Assembly: GCA_963977065.1 (NCBI GenBank)
Contig: CAXBNF010000019.1
Location: 1-49,869, forward strand
Source: Planktosalinus sp963977065
GTDB taxonomy: Bacteria > Bacteroidota > Bacteroidia > Flavobacteriales > Flavobacteriaceae
Direction: 5' to 3'
DNA length: 49,869 bases
The translations under genes and the position numbers were made by a program. Below, in pieces: positions 26,151 to 34,751 of the stretch; positions within the stretch are counted from its first letter, which is position 1; every line of letters starts with the position of its first letter. The notes beneath the pieces are model-generated. The model was not told where the DNA came from, ran no database searches, and was given only the letters and a program-made list of their open reading frames with translations.

Positions 26151-27053
26151 TTATTGAATTTTGTGAGAAGTGCTTTTAGTAGAATGCGATGTTGGGTGTA
26201 TTTTTTTTATGTTATATTCAAATTTCAACACTTTTAAATTCCATAAAGTTAATGTCTGTTCAACAGAAATACTGTTATTTTTAGAGCTAGCAACTAGCGT
26301 GTCTTTAAATGATTTAATGTATTTAGCCCATAAATTTCCATTCGAGTCGTTTAGCAAAAAGTAAAAGCCACTATCACCAAATTTTTTACCTGATGATTTT
26401 AATATTAGTTCACCATTTATTCCAATACTTGGTTCTAAAATGACTGTCGCATTACCGTTCGGCAATGGAAAAATTGCTTTTATACAAGACTGACCGGACG
26501 GGATTTTACACGATTCATATACGCCTGAGTAAACTACCTGACCTGTTGATTTAAACGTTCTTAGCCATATTGTACGTTTAATTGCTCTTGTTTTTGGGTC
26601 TAGCAAATGAATTATTTCACTTTTTAATGCTTCTGAATTTTTTATGTTTTTAATTGGAACATTCAACTGTTCAATTCGATTGCTGAATAAAAGTTTTAGC
26701 AATCTGCCACATCCTTTAAAGAGTGGGTTCCACTTTACATTTAAATCAAAGTCGTAATCAGCAGTATTTTCATAAAGATCAATCACTTCTTTAGAAAGTA
26801 CCTTTAAATATTCTTCAGATAAATTTAGTTGATTAATAGACTGGATCAATCCTTTGTCTTTTTGGCTCTTATCAATAATAAGGTTTTCTTTTTCAGCTAA
26901 TTGGTTAATAAATTTTAAACCAATACCGTTTGTATTTCCAAACGGACCTAAAAGCCAATCGTTTTCTTTTCTATCGATTCTTCTACCAAAAAGAATGACC
27001 CATTGTTGTGTAATCCAATCTTGAAAGTTTTGTTTTTTATGTGCTATACCCAT
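26151..27053 (-). CDS. Conserved hypothetical protein, downstream of a CrtA-like gene
   Basis: I choose the ATG at 27053 (300 residues). The longer frame at 27119 would start at TTG and overlap the upstream gene by 83 nt; the ATG gives a 17-nt overlap. No signal peptide is visible. VIDLYENTADYDFDLNVKWNPLFKGCGRLLKLLFSNRIEQLNVP is reminiscent of YndJ-like C-terminal domains, but I am not sure. The second half looks beta-rich (VVYSGVYESCKIPSGQSCIKAIFPLPNGNATVIL). It is probably co-expressed with the monooxygenase-like and SRPBCC genes. Function unknown. Confidence 0.65.
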   Translation of the reverse strand: MGIAHKKQNFQDWITQQWVILFGRRIDRKENDWLLGPFGNTNGIGLKFINQLAEKENLIIDKSQKDKGLIQSINQLNLSEEYLKVLSKEVIDLYENTADYDFDLNVKWNPLFKGCGRLLKLLFSNRIEQLNVPIKNIKNSEALKSEIIHLLDPKTRAIKRTIWLRTFKSTGQVVYSGVYESCKIPSGQSCIKAIFPLPNGNATVILEPSIGINGELILKSSGKKFGDSGFYFLLNDSNGNLWAKYIKSFKDTLVASSKNNSISVEQTLTLWNLKVLKFEYNIKKIHPTSHSTKSTSHKIQ

Positions 27054-27768
27054 TTGACTGAATTCTTTTGAGACCGGGGATAAAATTCTTTTGTCCTTTC
27101 CAAGTGCCGAATTCTGCAATAGGCTTAAACCTTAAAGTTGTGAACTCAAAATGAAAGTTTTTCCTTTCTCGTTCTTTCATTGCATCAGAATGCCTTTTGG
27201 GTTTAGGAGTAGCACTATGACCATGAACCATATCTGTCATTTCTTTTTCTGTTTTCCAGATGGAAAATGTGGACACCGTATTTGGAAAGCTATATGAAGC
27301 TAAGGAAAGTGTAGTACCCGGATGATCCCGCACTTGTTTTTCAACAGGTCTTCCCCAATGAATAAACCTTGGGACTTCTAATGGTTTCATTCTAGCGATT
27401 GTTACAGCAACTACAGGAGAAGTGTTTTCTTCTATATTTTCTTTCAATTCAGCTATTTCGAATTTACTAAACTTACCCCACTGTCTTCTAAACTCTAGAC
27501 GCACGTGCCAACCACTTGCTAGTCTACTGCCAAAACTGTCTTTTTCTAAATATTCATCTAATGCAGTTTCGCTTTCCCATTGTGCAAAAACAGCGACTTG
27601 TCTTATTAATAATCTGGAGGGTGATAGAATTGGTGAGCCTAAAGTCATTACGGACATATACTCCGAATGAATGAGACCTTTAGAATTCTGTACAATTGGA
27701 TTTGAGAATATTCCCTTTATCGCTAAAAATAATGGTAGTTTAATAAGATGATAAGAAAATACACTCAT
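27037..27768 (-). CDS. CrtA-like (spheroidene monooxygenase-like) protein
   Basis: The 243-residue protein resembles the CrtA-like group of heme-dependent monooxygenases: PVVAVTIARMKPLEVPRFIHWGRPVEKQVRDHPG, then TFSIWKTEKEMTDMVHG and, near the end, FHFEFTTLRFKP. The order SxW...H...F.R.RP is typical of the group. No carotenoid genes are seen in the window, so the substrate should not be assumed to be a carotenoid. It starts 1 nt after the SRPBCC stop. Confidence 0.6.
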   Translation of the reverse strand: MSVFSYHLIKLPLFLAIKGIFSNPIVQNSKGLIHSEYMSVMTLGSPILSPSRLLIRQVAVFAQWESETALDEYLEKDSFGSRLASGWHVRLEFRRQWGKFSKFEIAELKENIEENTSPVVAVTIARMKPLEVPRFIHWGRPVEKQVRDHPGTTLSLASYSFPNTVSTFSIWKTEKEMTDMVHGHSATPKPKRHSDAMKERERKNFHFEFTTLRFKPIAEFGTWKGQKNFIPGLKRIQSNGYST

Positions 27769-27769
27769 A

Positions 27770-28249
27770 TTAATCTTTAGTTATTATTTCTTTCCATTTA
27801 TTTGATTCCGCAAACTGTTTGACAATTCGATTTCGTTCTATTAATAAGTTAGTCATATATTTTTCGAGGAATATTTTGTCTGCCAATCTGCCTAGAAAAC
27901 CAAGTGGTGATTTATAATCAAAAACATCTGTAATCAACGTTCCTCCATTTAAATCTTCAAAATGATGCTCGTGTTTAAACCAGCTGAAAGCCCCTTTGAC
28001 CATTTCATCTGCAAAGTAATGTGGTGGGTTGAATTCTGTGATTTTGGATGAAAGCAGATGATAAAATCCGAAATGTTTGGCTTTCCAGGTTACACTTTCA
28101 TTAAGGCTGATCAAGCCACTTGTTTTACCAGCTATTGCGGTTTCGTTTGTATGTGCTGTTGATATTTTGTGTAAATCGATACTCCTGGAAAGATCAAAAA
28201 CAATTTCCTTATTAGCGTTAATTTCAGACCGAAGTTCAATTCTTGGCAT
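27770..28249 (-). CDS. SRPBCC family ligand-binding protein
   Basis: The 159-residue protein has the typical SRPBCC opening RIELRSEINANKEIVFDLSRSIDLH and later blocks SFKHEH-like WFKHEHHFEDLNGGTLITDVFDYKSPLGFLGRLADKIFLEKYM. The fold makes a helix-grip pocket for hydrophobic ligands. It is the first gene of a tight trio with the CrtA-like protein (1-nt gap) and the hypothetical protein at 26151. A joint role on a lipophilic substrate is possible. Confidence 0.82.
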   Translation of the reverse strand: MPRIELRSEINANKEIVFDLSRSIDLHKISTAHTNETAIAGKTSGLISLNESVTWKAKHFGFYHLLSSKITEFNPPHYFADEMVKGAFSWFKHEHHFEDLNGGTLITDVFDYKSPLGFLGRLADKIFLEKYMTNLLIERNRIVKQFAESNKWKEIITKD

Positions 28250-28293
28250 TAGTTTGTTTTTATGAAGGATAAGATTAGCATATTAGATAGGAC

Positions 28294-28416
28294 TTAGTTA
28301 ATTATTATTTCTAAATACAGTTGTAAAACATGCTCCTCATTATTTTTATCTAAAGTAGCACTTTCTGTTAAAACATTAGGGGTGACAAATTGATTTTTTA
28401 TGGTCTGCTTTTGCAT
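28294..28416 (-). CDS. Possible 40-residue protein after the SRAP gene
   Basis: An ATG at 28416 lies 2 nt after the SRAP stop (TAATCATG) and opens 40 codons to a TAA. The product (MQKQTIKNQFVTPNVLTESA...) has no recognisable feature. Position supports translational coupling; nothing else does. Confidence 0.3.
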   Translation of the reverse strand: MQKQTIKNQFVTPNVLTESATLDKNNEEHVLQLYLEIIIN

Positions 28417-28418
28417 GA

Positions 28419-29150
28419 TTAGATTATAACTCCCTCATAATTTATGTGTTCAATTATTTCAGGAATGTTACTATTTATTTTTGGACTGAAGAGGTCTTTG
28501 CTTACTGTGTATGGATTTAGTTCTTTTTCGGGGTATGGAGTGTGGATGATTTCCAGGATTTCATTTTCTGAGAGGTTATCTGTCAGCCATTTTTGTTCAA
28601 GGTCTTGATGGATAATAACGGGTTGTCTTTTTTTGTTGTTGTGAATTTTTTCAAACAGGGGGGAAGCCGCTTTGGTAAGGATGGTGAAAGTGGGAATGCC
28701 TTCAATAAGGGTATAAATCCCGGCGAGGGCAAAGGCTTCATTGTCTTTGCGGGAGATGTAAAAGGGGTATTTTTTGCCTTTGGCTTCGTGGAGTTCAAAG
28801 AAACCGGTTACGGGAATCAGGCAGCGTCTGGAGTGCGCGGACTGTTTGTATATAAAATGGTCAAACAGCTTCTCTGATTGTGCATTGAGTCCGCCGCCAT
28901 ATTTTACGGCCTCTTTGTAATAAGCTTCCAGGTCCTCCCTTTTTTTGTTTTGTGGTACAATGCCCCATTTAGCTGCTACAAGCACAGCGGGTTCTTCCTG
29001 GGGGATGATTGCCATCGTGGGGTGTGCAAAACCATTGAGGTGATAAGCGGGCCGGTCAAATAGCTTTCCGACTTCAGGTTTATGCAAGATGACGTTAAAA
29101 CGCTGTTCCAGTTCGATAAGTTTTTTGGTTTGGGAGGTGTGGAAACACAT
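28419..29150 (-). CDS. SRAP domain protein (HMCES/YedK-like)
   Basis: The 243-residue protein starts MCFHTSQTKK, with the conserved catalytic Cys2 exposed after Met removal. Further family marks are NAQSEKLF, the GFFELHE glutamate and the IHNNKKRQPVII histidine block. SRAP proteins crosslink to abasic sites in single-stranded DNA and shield them. Length fits. It stands apart from its neighbours, with AT-rich gaps on the upstream side. Confidence 0.92.
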   Translation of the reverse strand: MCFHTSQTKKLIELEQRFNVILHKPEVGKLFDRPAYHLNGFAHPTMAIIPQEEPAVLVAAKWGIVPQNKKREDLEAYYKEAVKYGGGLNAQSEKLFDHFIYKQSAHSRRCLIPVTGFFELHEAKGKKYPFYISRKDNEAFALAGIYTLIEGIPTFTILTKAASPLFEKIHNNKKRQPVIIHQDLEQKWLTDNLSENEILEIIHTPYPEKELNPYTVSKDLFSPKINSNIPEIIEHINYEGVII

Positions 29151-29474
29151 AGGGTGGTGTTTTTGTAGTTTAAAAATACAAAAAAAATAGTGATGAGTTG
29201 GCAGTAGCAGTGTTCAGTAGCTGTCTATTAAGTTTTCAACTTTAGGGTTTGTATTTTTGTAGTTGGATGGAATTAAAGAGAACGCGATACAATCGCGCAC
29301 TAGCGGGGGTCAATTAAGTCTGCTAAGCTTCTTAATACTACTTATGGAATATTCTTTTTTTTATACTCAACAAACCGTACCACGTCCTGCAGACTAACGA
29401 GAGTAACAAAAAAAGCCATATCCATATAATGAATACAGCTTTTAAAAGTTTAGACCTGTTTCAATAAATCAGGA
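29151..29474. other. Intergenic gap without recognised gene
   Basis: The stretch between the SRAP and ankyrin genes has no supported reading frame. It includes a short unusual block near 29281-29320 (cgcgatacaatcgcgc) with a small GC palindrome, and AT-rich flanks. I see nothing else in it. Confidence 0.6.
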
Positions 29475-29876
29475 CTATTTTGCCAGTGTTTGAGCTATCA
29501 GATTTTCTGCTTCTGTAGCACCGGATATTTTGGCGTAATAGGCGGCATTGTGGCGTTTATTGCATCTGTCTTTTAGGTTGGCTCCTTTTGCAATGAGGAC
29601 TTTTAAGATTTCCACACGGTTGTGTCGTGCAGCATACATGGCCGGGGTCATACCGTTCCACTTTTGGTTGACGTCAGCACCCAGAGCGATAAGTTTTTGT
29701 ACGGTTTCCAGATCGCCTTTAATCACGGAAAGGTGTAAAGGGTGGTTTTCAGCCCCCTTTATAAGGATTAGGGTAGTTTCCCCAAGAGATTGGGGTAAGT
29801 TCACGGGTGTTGTGGCTTTCAGTGTCTGGACTGAAAAAGCCAACACCAACACGGATAACATGATCGTTTTTTGCAT
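29475..29876 (-). CDS. Secreted ankyrin-repeat protein
   Basis: The 133-residue protein has a signal peptide (IMLSVLVLAFSVQTLKA). Three ankyrin repeats follow: NHPLHLSVIKGDLETVQKLIALGADVNQ, GMTPAMYAARHNRVEILKVLIAKGANLKD and RHNAAYYAKISGATEAENLIAQ. Such proteins bind partners in the periplasm or outside the cell. It has no co-directional close neighbour. Function unknown. Confidence 0.88.
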   Translation of the reverse strand: MQKTIMLSVLVLAFSVQTLKATTPVNLPQSLGETTLILIKGAENHPLHLSVIKGDLETVQKLIALGADVNQKWNGMTPAMYAARHNRVEILKVLIAKGANLKDRCNKRHNAAYYAKISGATEAENLIAQTLAK

Positions 29877-30020
29877 TTGATGAAGAATTAAAGATTAAAC
29901 ATTTGATTGCTATAAAGACGAATCAAAAATTAATCAGTTACAGTTGATTTGTTTTTTAACCTTTTTTTATGCTTTGAGCAAAAGTTCCGGAGGTTTGGAA
30001 ATTTGTTATCGATTACTAAT

Positions 30021-30055
30021 GAACGCCGAACATCGAATACCGAAGACCGAACTGA
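30021..30055. repeat. Degenerate 7-bp tandem repeat
   Basis: Five units of the type GAACGCC, GAACATC, GAATACC, GAAGACC, GAACTGA follow each other. The remaining 29877-30386 gap also holds a small hairpin AACCCC-GTTA-GGGGTT at 30199-30214, but no gene that I can support. Confidence 0.6.
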
Positions 30056-30386
30056 TGAAGTAGTCTTATTGTTATTCCTGATCACTTTGAAATCAATACC
30101 CGCGCCAGGAACCCGGTTCTAAAGGGTGTGGGGCGTAGATTTATCTTTTAGAAAGATTTGCTAAGAATTTTCTAATTAATCTACTTCTTTAATTACAAAA
30201 CCCCGTTAGGGGTTAAATGTTTGTAACCCCCAGCGAAGCTGGTGGTGAAAGAGATGCCTCTCACAACCTTTTGGCGGCATTTTTGCTTTTTTGCAAAAAT
30301 GGTGACAAAAACTTAGTATGGGATAGCTTTGGAGAACTTTCAGTCGCTTTGATTTGTTTAAAGCCCTAAGCAGGTTTTTGAAATTG

Positions 30387-30605
30387 TCAAGGGAGGTGAT
30401 TTTGGATGATTTTTAAATGGATGCCTGTGTATTCTGCGAATTCGTGAATGGTTAGGAATTGGTGTTGTTGTTTGTTGTAGTGGGTTCTTATTTCTTTGTT
30501 TAGGTAGAGAGCATGGCGGTATGATTTGCCGGTGAGCAGTTGGATGTCTTTGGGGTAGATGACGACCCGGGTTAATTTTCTTTTATTTTGTTTTTGAGTG
30601 TTCAT
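30387..30605 (-). CDS. Small basic protein, probable helix-turn-helix
   Basis: The 72-residue protein is basic and helical (MNTQKQNKRKLTRVVIYPKDIQLLTGKSYRHALYLNKEI, then FLTIHEFAEYTGIHLKIIQNHL). The layout of the two helical segments resembles a short winged or excisionase-like DNA-binding protein, and similar small proteins are common in Bacteroidota. I cannot name a family. Four tandem 22-bp repeats lie about 290 bp upstream. Confidence 0.6.
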   Translation of the reverse strand: MNTQKQNKRKLTRVVIYPKDIQLLTGKSYRHALYLNKEIRTHYNKQQHQFLTIHEFAEYTGIHLKIIQNHLP

Positions 30606-30621
30606 TATAAGAACTGACTAC

Positions 30622-30684
30622 TTGACGAGGTTGCTTCACCGCCACCCTTCGACAAGTTCAGGGACCTGGCGGTTCGCAATGACC
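30622..30684 (+). repeat. Dispersed repeat (gacgag...gcaatgac family) with nested ttcgacaag element
   Basis: The stretch starts ttgacgaggttgcttcacc and ends ggttcgcaatgacc, the same ends as copies near 36309, 45210 and 48088. The middle contains cccttcgacaagttcaggg, a second dispersed repeat, so one element lies inside another. Confidence 0.75.
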
Positions 30685-30888
30685 TTTAGTTTTTGAAGAT
30701 TGAGCTTGGGTTTTCAACTGGCAAGCTGCACGGGGAGAAGTTTAAAAAGGTTTCTGAAAAGGTTTTAAGAAACTATGAAAAAGAGGCATAACCATGCCTT
30801 TATCCTGCCTTGAAGGTGGCTTAAAGGTGGCTTTCGGGGGGCATTCAAGTGGGGCTAGCGTGGGGGTGGGGTGGCATTTGCCCCCCTT

Positions 30889-30976
30889 GAAACATACATA
30901 CATGCTATTTGAACGATACATACATGCTGCATGAACCATACATAGATGCACTATGAGTCATACATACATAGGTTTT
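30889..30976. repeat. Four tandem 22-bp repeats (iteron-like)
   Basis: Units start at 30889, 30911, 30933 and 30955. The shared core is GAAC-ATACATACATGC with a variable four-base end. Spacing of exactly 22 bp puts every unit on the same face of the helix. They lie between a hypothetical gene and a small DNA-binding-like gene. I see no gene in the rest of the 30606-31034 gap. Confidence 0.85.
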
Positions 30977-31034
30977 TTTAATACACTAAGTTGGCTGAAT
31001 TAATAAAAAAATCGATGAAATGAAGTTTCTTTTT

Positions 31035-31652
31035 TCAATAGGGAGATTTAAATTCGATAAGGTGCTTCAATTCGTGCAGTGGTATAAAGTTGACGCTTTT
31101 AAGACGCCGTCTCACCACTTTGATTCTGCTGATGTGTTCATAAAATAAGGTGTCCCCCAGATAAAAAAGCAGCACATAGTTTGCCAGATCCTTTAATTGG
31201 TACTTAGCTACGCCCGAGATACCCAGGTCGAAATAAACGTGTATATGAAGTTTGTTTGATGAATTGTAGATTTTGTAAAGATGGATGAACACCTGGTCTG
31301 ACAGGACGACCATGTTTTTATGTTCGAAATAAAAACCCATTGGTTGTTTCTTACTATACGGTTTTACGCCAGCTTCGAAAGACCAATTATCGATATATGG
31401 GGCGTTATTGATTAATTGATTTTGAATTGGTTTTAGTTGGGTGTTTTTGTGAATGCATATTATCAAACTGTGTTTTTCATTATCACTGAGGTTTAGGATT
31501 AAGTCTAGCTTGTCATTGATTTTTGAGATTTTGAGGGTTAATTTTTTTACAAATAGTTTTAGGGCTGTTTTGTCTTGTTTTTCAAAGGCTTCCTGGATGT
31601 CATACCGGACAGTATTGAAATAGCTCCAGAATTGGTTAACATAAGTTTCCAT
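31035..31652 (-). CDS. Hypothetical protein, DUF695-like central region
   Basis: The 205-residue protein is probably cytosolic. The block LIICIHKNTQLKPIQNQLINNAPYIDNWSFEAGVKPY is reminiscent of DUF695-type domains, in which a beta strand is followed by an AP..d.W motif, but I am not sure. A basic C-terminus (RIKVVRRRLKSVNFIPLHELKHLI) follows. It begins 42 nt after the stop of the oxoamine synthase/acyltransferase gene and is probably co-transcribed with it. Function unknown. Confidence 0.55.
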   Translation of the reverse strand: METYVNQFWSYFNTVRYDIQEAFEKQDKTALKLFVKKLTLKISKINDKLDLILNLSDNEKHSLIICIHKNTQLKPIQNQLINNAPYIDNWSFEAGVKPYSKKQPMGFYFEHKNMVVLSDQVFIHLYKIYNSSNKLHIHVYFDLGISGVAKYQLKDLANYVLLFYLGDTLFYEHISRIKVVRRRLKSVNFIPLHELKHLIEFKSPY

Positions 31653-31694
31653 AGTTGTTGTTTTTAGGTTGCTAATTATTTAGTTATTTGGGTG

Positions 31695-34106
31695 TTATTT
31701 TATTAATTCGAGTTTTTCGAGTATGAAGTTGTCGTCTGATTGGAGGTATGCCCACATAGGAATGGCTGTTGCGCCGAGTTTTTGTTTTTCGAAGGTTGCT
31801 GAAATGCCAAAATCGATTGATTTGCATTTGAGTTGAGCTGCTCTGCGGATGGTATTGTAGAGGAGTTGTCTGTAGGTTTGGAATTGGTCTGTAAAGCTGT
31901 AGTCCATACCGATTAGTGACGGCACATATATTTTATTGCTGTTTTTATAGCAAAACATAATTCCGAGCATGTTTTTCGGGGTTGCTTCTGTTTCTTTTTT
32001 ATAAAGTGTTATATACTCCCATTGTGGATTTTTATTCATTTTATCAAACAGTCTGCGGGGGTATGTAAAGGTGTTTAATGCCAAATTGTTGTTTTTTACT
32101 GCTTTGTAAAGTGTGTAAGCTTTTTGAATTTCATTTGGGTCCAACTCATTGGAAATCCTGTATTGGGCATTATTTAAGTAGGGTTCAATATCGTTTTTAA
32201 AATGTCTTTTAGAACGTTTTGAGAGTTGGTTTTTAAAGTTGTTGTGCGAGGACCAAGTGGGATTGTTCAAGATGCAGGCTTCCGGCATTTGGATTTTTAT
32301 AAAGCCTTTGTTGTTGAAATGGGTGTCAAGTTGTTTGTCCTTTATTGTAAAATCCCTGAGCAGTGTCATTTTTGAATTTTCTTTGTCTGTGATTTGTTCT
32401 AATTTTAGCAGCAGAAGGGTCCATGCTTTTTTCCAATCGGGGTGTTTTTTATTATTAAAAAGGTGGTTACCTTCACTAAATGCAGATCCCATTGCTGTTA
32501 CTTTTGAGGTGCCGTAGTATTTGTTTTTGGTTCTGAAAACCTCTAATTTTTGGGATACAGATATTGGGGCGAGCATATCGTCTTTCCAGAGTGCGGTTGT
32601 AAAAAATGTGAGTAGAATCGGGTTGTTTAGTTTGTCATTTACTAAGAAGTAGTGAAATTTCCAATTGTTTTCCTGTTCCTTATTTTCTGAAAAGGCTTCT
32701 TGCAGAAATTTCATGCCGTTGTAGTCGCAGCAGTTGTTTTTGCCGATGGTATTGTTCCACAGCCGTTGGTCTATTTGGTTTATATCGTTTGTGTATATCA
32801 GGTTTAGTTCTTGAACAGTATTTGAGTTAGCTGTTTTGGTTTTTGGTTCTATTTTAAATAATTTACAGACTCTTTGCAGTGATGTTTGGGTTTCTATGAG
32901 GGCTTTGGGGTATAGGTAAGCCATGGCTTCCACGAGTTTCTGTATGTCTTCATTTTGATTGTGTCGTGCGATGGTGATGCGTACACCTGTATTTTTTACC
33001 GGGACGGCAGGGAAGAGGCCTAGGTTGACAAAGAATCCTTCATCCATCATTTTTTTGACAAAGTTGTAGCCAGTTTCGGGCATGCCTGTACCTATATAAA
33101 AAACCGGGGAGTTGTTTTTATTAACGAGTGGCAGTTCTGTTTTTTGCAGCAGTTTGTTAAACAGCTTAATTTTATTGTTGAGGTCTTGCTGGAGGCTGTA
33201 AATTTCGTCAGATAGGTGGATGTTTGCGGAGGCTATTGCAGCGGCCACAGATGCGGGTTCCAGTTGAGCTGAGAAGGTCAGCGGACCTCCGAAGTTTTTT
33301 ATTTGGTTATACTTTTTTTTATCGGGACAAACCAGCAGGGCTCCACTGGCGCCGAATGTTTTGCTCAGGGTGCCGAATACCAGTGCATTCTCGGGAAGTG
33401 TCTTAAAATTGCTTGCAAAGAATCCTGTACCGTGTTTGCCTTGCCAGCTCATACCGTGTACATCGTCTATGTAGAGTTGGAGTTGGGGGTATTTCTCTGA
33501 GAGTACCATCAATTCTTTAACTGGAGCGAAGTCTCCGTACATGGAATAGACCCCATCAGCCATATACCAGATGTTACCGGATTTACCGGCGTGTTCTTTG
33601 ATTTTTGATTCGAGCATATCGAGGTTGTTGTGTCTGATCATTTCGACGGGAATGCCTCTGGTTTTGAGCATTGCTGCTGCTGATTGTACTGACCAATGCA
33701 CCTGATGGTCGAGGATGACTGTATCTTCGTCGCGCACTACGGTGGGGATGACAGCCAGGTGCCCGAGTGTACTGTTTTTGGTAATGATAATGGGTTGCCC
33801 GTACATTTGACTGATTTTTTCTTCGAGTGTAGCATAAAGGGGGTGTGAGATATAGGTTTTGGACAATGGGAATTGGGTACCATAATCATATATGGCTTTC
33901 GCTGCCGCATCTTTGAGGCGAATGTCCTGTTCCAGGCCCAGGTAGCCTGTAGTACCGAAGTGGTACATAACCTTGTGATTTATCTCGATGGTTCTTCCTT
34001 TTAAGGAATTGCCGTTTGCGTAGAGGTGCACCACCCCCTTTTCTTTTGCTTTGCTGATTACTTCATCGATGGTATCCATGAAGTTGTTGTGTTTGATTTT
34101 TGCCAT
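31695..34106 (-). CDS. Fused alpha-oxoamine synthase (PLP) and GNAT-type acyltransferase
   Basis: The 803-residue protein has two enzyme parts. Residues about 1-400 form a fold-type I PLP enzyme of the alpha-oxoamine synthase group (SPT, KBL, BioF, HemA). DDVHG gives Asp214 and His217, and GTLSKTFGASG gives the PLP Lys249. Such enzymes condense an acyl thioester with an amino acid. Residues about 430-803 resemble a BioF2/FemAB-like GNAT acyltransferase (SKRSKRHFKNDIEPYL, NKIYVPSLIGMDYSF, KSIDFGISATFEKQKLGA). The fusion would allow condensation and then N- or O-acylation of the product. It could make a sphingolipid-like lipid or a small signal molecule. It is divergent from a PAS-AraC regulator operon across 266 bp. 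Confidence 0.85.
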   Translation of the reverse strand: MAKIKHNNFMDTIDEVISKAKEKGVVHLYANGNSLKGRTIEINHKVMYHFGTTGYLGLEQDIRLKDAAAKAIYDYGTQFPLSKTYISHPLYATLEEKISQMYGQPIIITKNSTLGHLAVIPTVVRDEDTVILDHQVHWSVQSAAAMLKTRGIPVEMIRHNNLDMLESKIKEHAGKSGNIWYMADGVYSMYGDFAPVKELMVLSEKYPQLQLYIDDVHGMSWQGKHGTGFFASNFKTLPENALVFGTLSKTFGASGALLVCPDKKKYNQIKNFGGPLTFSAQLEPASVAAAIASANIHLSDEIYSLQQDLNNKIKLFNKLLQKTELPLVNKNNSPVFYIGTGMPETGYNFVKKMMDEGFFVNLGLFPAVPVKNTGVRITIARHNQNEDIQKLVEAMAYLYPKALIETQTSLQRVCKLFKIEPKTKTANSNTVQELNLIYTNDINQIDQRLWNNTIGKNNCCDYNGMKFLQEAFSENKEQENNWKFHYFLVNDKLNNPILLTFFTTALWKDDMLAPISVSQKLEVFRTKNKYYGTSKVTAMGSAFSEGNHLFNNKKHPDWKKAWTLLLLKLEQITDKENSKMTLLRDFTIKDKQLDTHFNNKGFIKIQMPEACILNNPTWSSHNNFKNQLSKRSKRHFKNDIEPYLNNAQYRISNELDPNEIQKAYTLYKAVKNNNLALNTFTYPRRLFDKMNKNPQWEYITLYKKETEATPKNMLGIMFCYKNSNKIYVPSLIGMDYSFTDQFQTYRQLLYNTIRRAAQLKCKSIDFGISATFEKQKLGATAIPMWAYLQSDDNFILEKLELIK

Positions 34107-34141
34107 GATTTATAATTTAGATGTGTTTTTTGTAATTTTCA

Positions 34142-34172
34142 TTGCACATGATTTAAATAAAATCTAAATTTG
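34142..34172 (+). promoter_or_regulatory. Candidate Bacteroidota promoter
   Basis: TTG (34142-34144) and TAAATTTG (34165-34172) are 20 nt apart, matching the -33 and -7 elements. It would drive the DUF7793/AraC genes with a leader of about 195 nt. Confidence 0.4.
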
Positions 34173-34318
34173 ATTCAAGATTGATAAAACTTTGGGTGTT
34201 ATGCAAATTTGCCTTGTGTAATTCCCTGAAAAAATCCCTTAGGGTTTATTATTTATCCCTTAGCGTACATTTTTTATTCTTTTAACCTCATCGGCCGGCC
34301 TATTAGAGACTCCCCACT

Positions 34319-34348
34319 TTGAAGCTGTATTGATTTTGTTTATTTTAG
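34319..34348 (+). promoter_or_regulatory. Second candidate promoter close to the DUF7793-like gene
   Basis: TTG (34319-34321) and TATTTTAG (34341-34348) are 19 nt apart and lie 24 nt before the ATG. TATTTTAG differs from TAnnTTTG at one position. Confidence 0.4.
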
Positions 34349-34372
34349 GCAAGTAAAACAAAACGATTTCTC

Positions 34373-34747
34373 ATGGCTAAGATTGGAGAGACTCCTTATT
34401 CCAAGTATTGGATTGATGGGGGAATATTATATTTTGTTTACAAGCAGATTGACTATCTGAATTGTTCTACTGCAAAAATCATTGTAGAAAGTCGGCTTGA
34501 ATTTCAGCAAGGAGACTCTTATCCTATTTTTTGTGACACCCGTTTTTTAAAAGACTCGAGCAAGGCTGCCCGTGATTATCTTGCAAATCAGGGTTCTTTA
34601 TTGGCCAAGGCTGTAGCGATTTATGACAATCGAATTTTTGGCGGGTCTATGATTGGATTTTATATGCATCGCAACCGCCCTATGGTCCCTTATCAGATAT
34701 TCAACGATCGAGATGCTGCACTTGCGTTTTTAGCAACTTATCGATAA
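34373..34747 (+). CDS. DUF7793-like (STAS-like) protein
   Basis: The 124-residue soluble protein has a STAS/SpoIIAA-like secondary structure: WIDGGILYFVYKQIDYLNCSTAKIIVESRLEF, IFCDTRFLKDSSKAARDYLANQ, VAIYDNRIFGGSMIGFYM. It fits DUF7793, often placed next to PAS-AraC-type regulators in Bacteroidota. It is 4 nt before the AraC gene, so the two are co-translated. A regulatory role, perhaps as a partner-binding switch, is inferred. Confidence 0.7.
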   Translation: MAKIGETPYSKYWIDGGILYFVYKQIDYLNCSTAKIIVESRLEFQQGDSYPIFCDTRFLKDSSKAARDYLANQGSLLAKAVAIYDNRIFGGSMIGFYMHRNRPMVPYQIFNDRDAALAFLATYR

Positions 34748-34751
34748 AGTT

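Noticed and set aside
27054..27119. N-terminal extension of the 26151 gene from a TTG
   Set aside because: It overlaps the CrtA-like gene by 83 nt and has a rare start codon; ATG 27053 is better.
27037..27768. Carotenoid monooxygenase as a firm function
   Set aside because: The family resemblance is visible but no carotenoid gene lies nearby.
30889..30976. CRISPR array
   Set aside because: Units are contiguous 22-bp repeats without spacers and no cas genes are seen.
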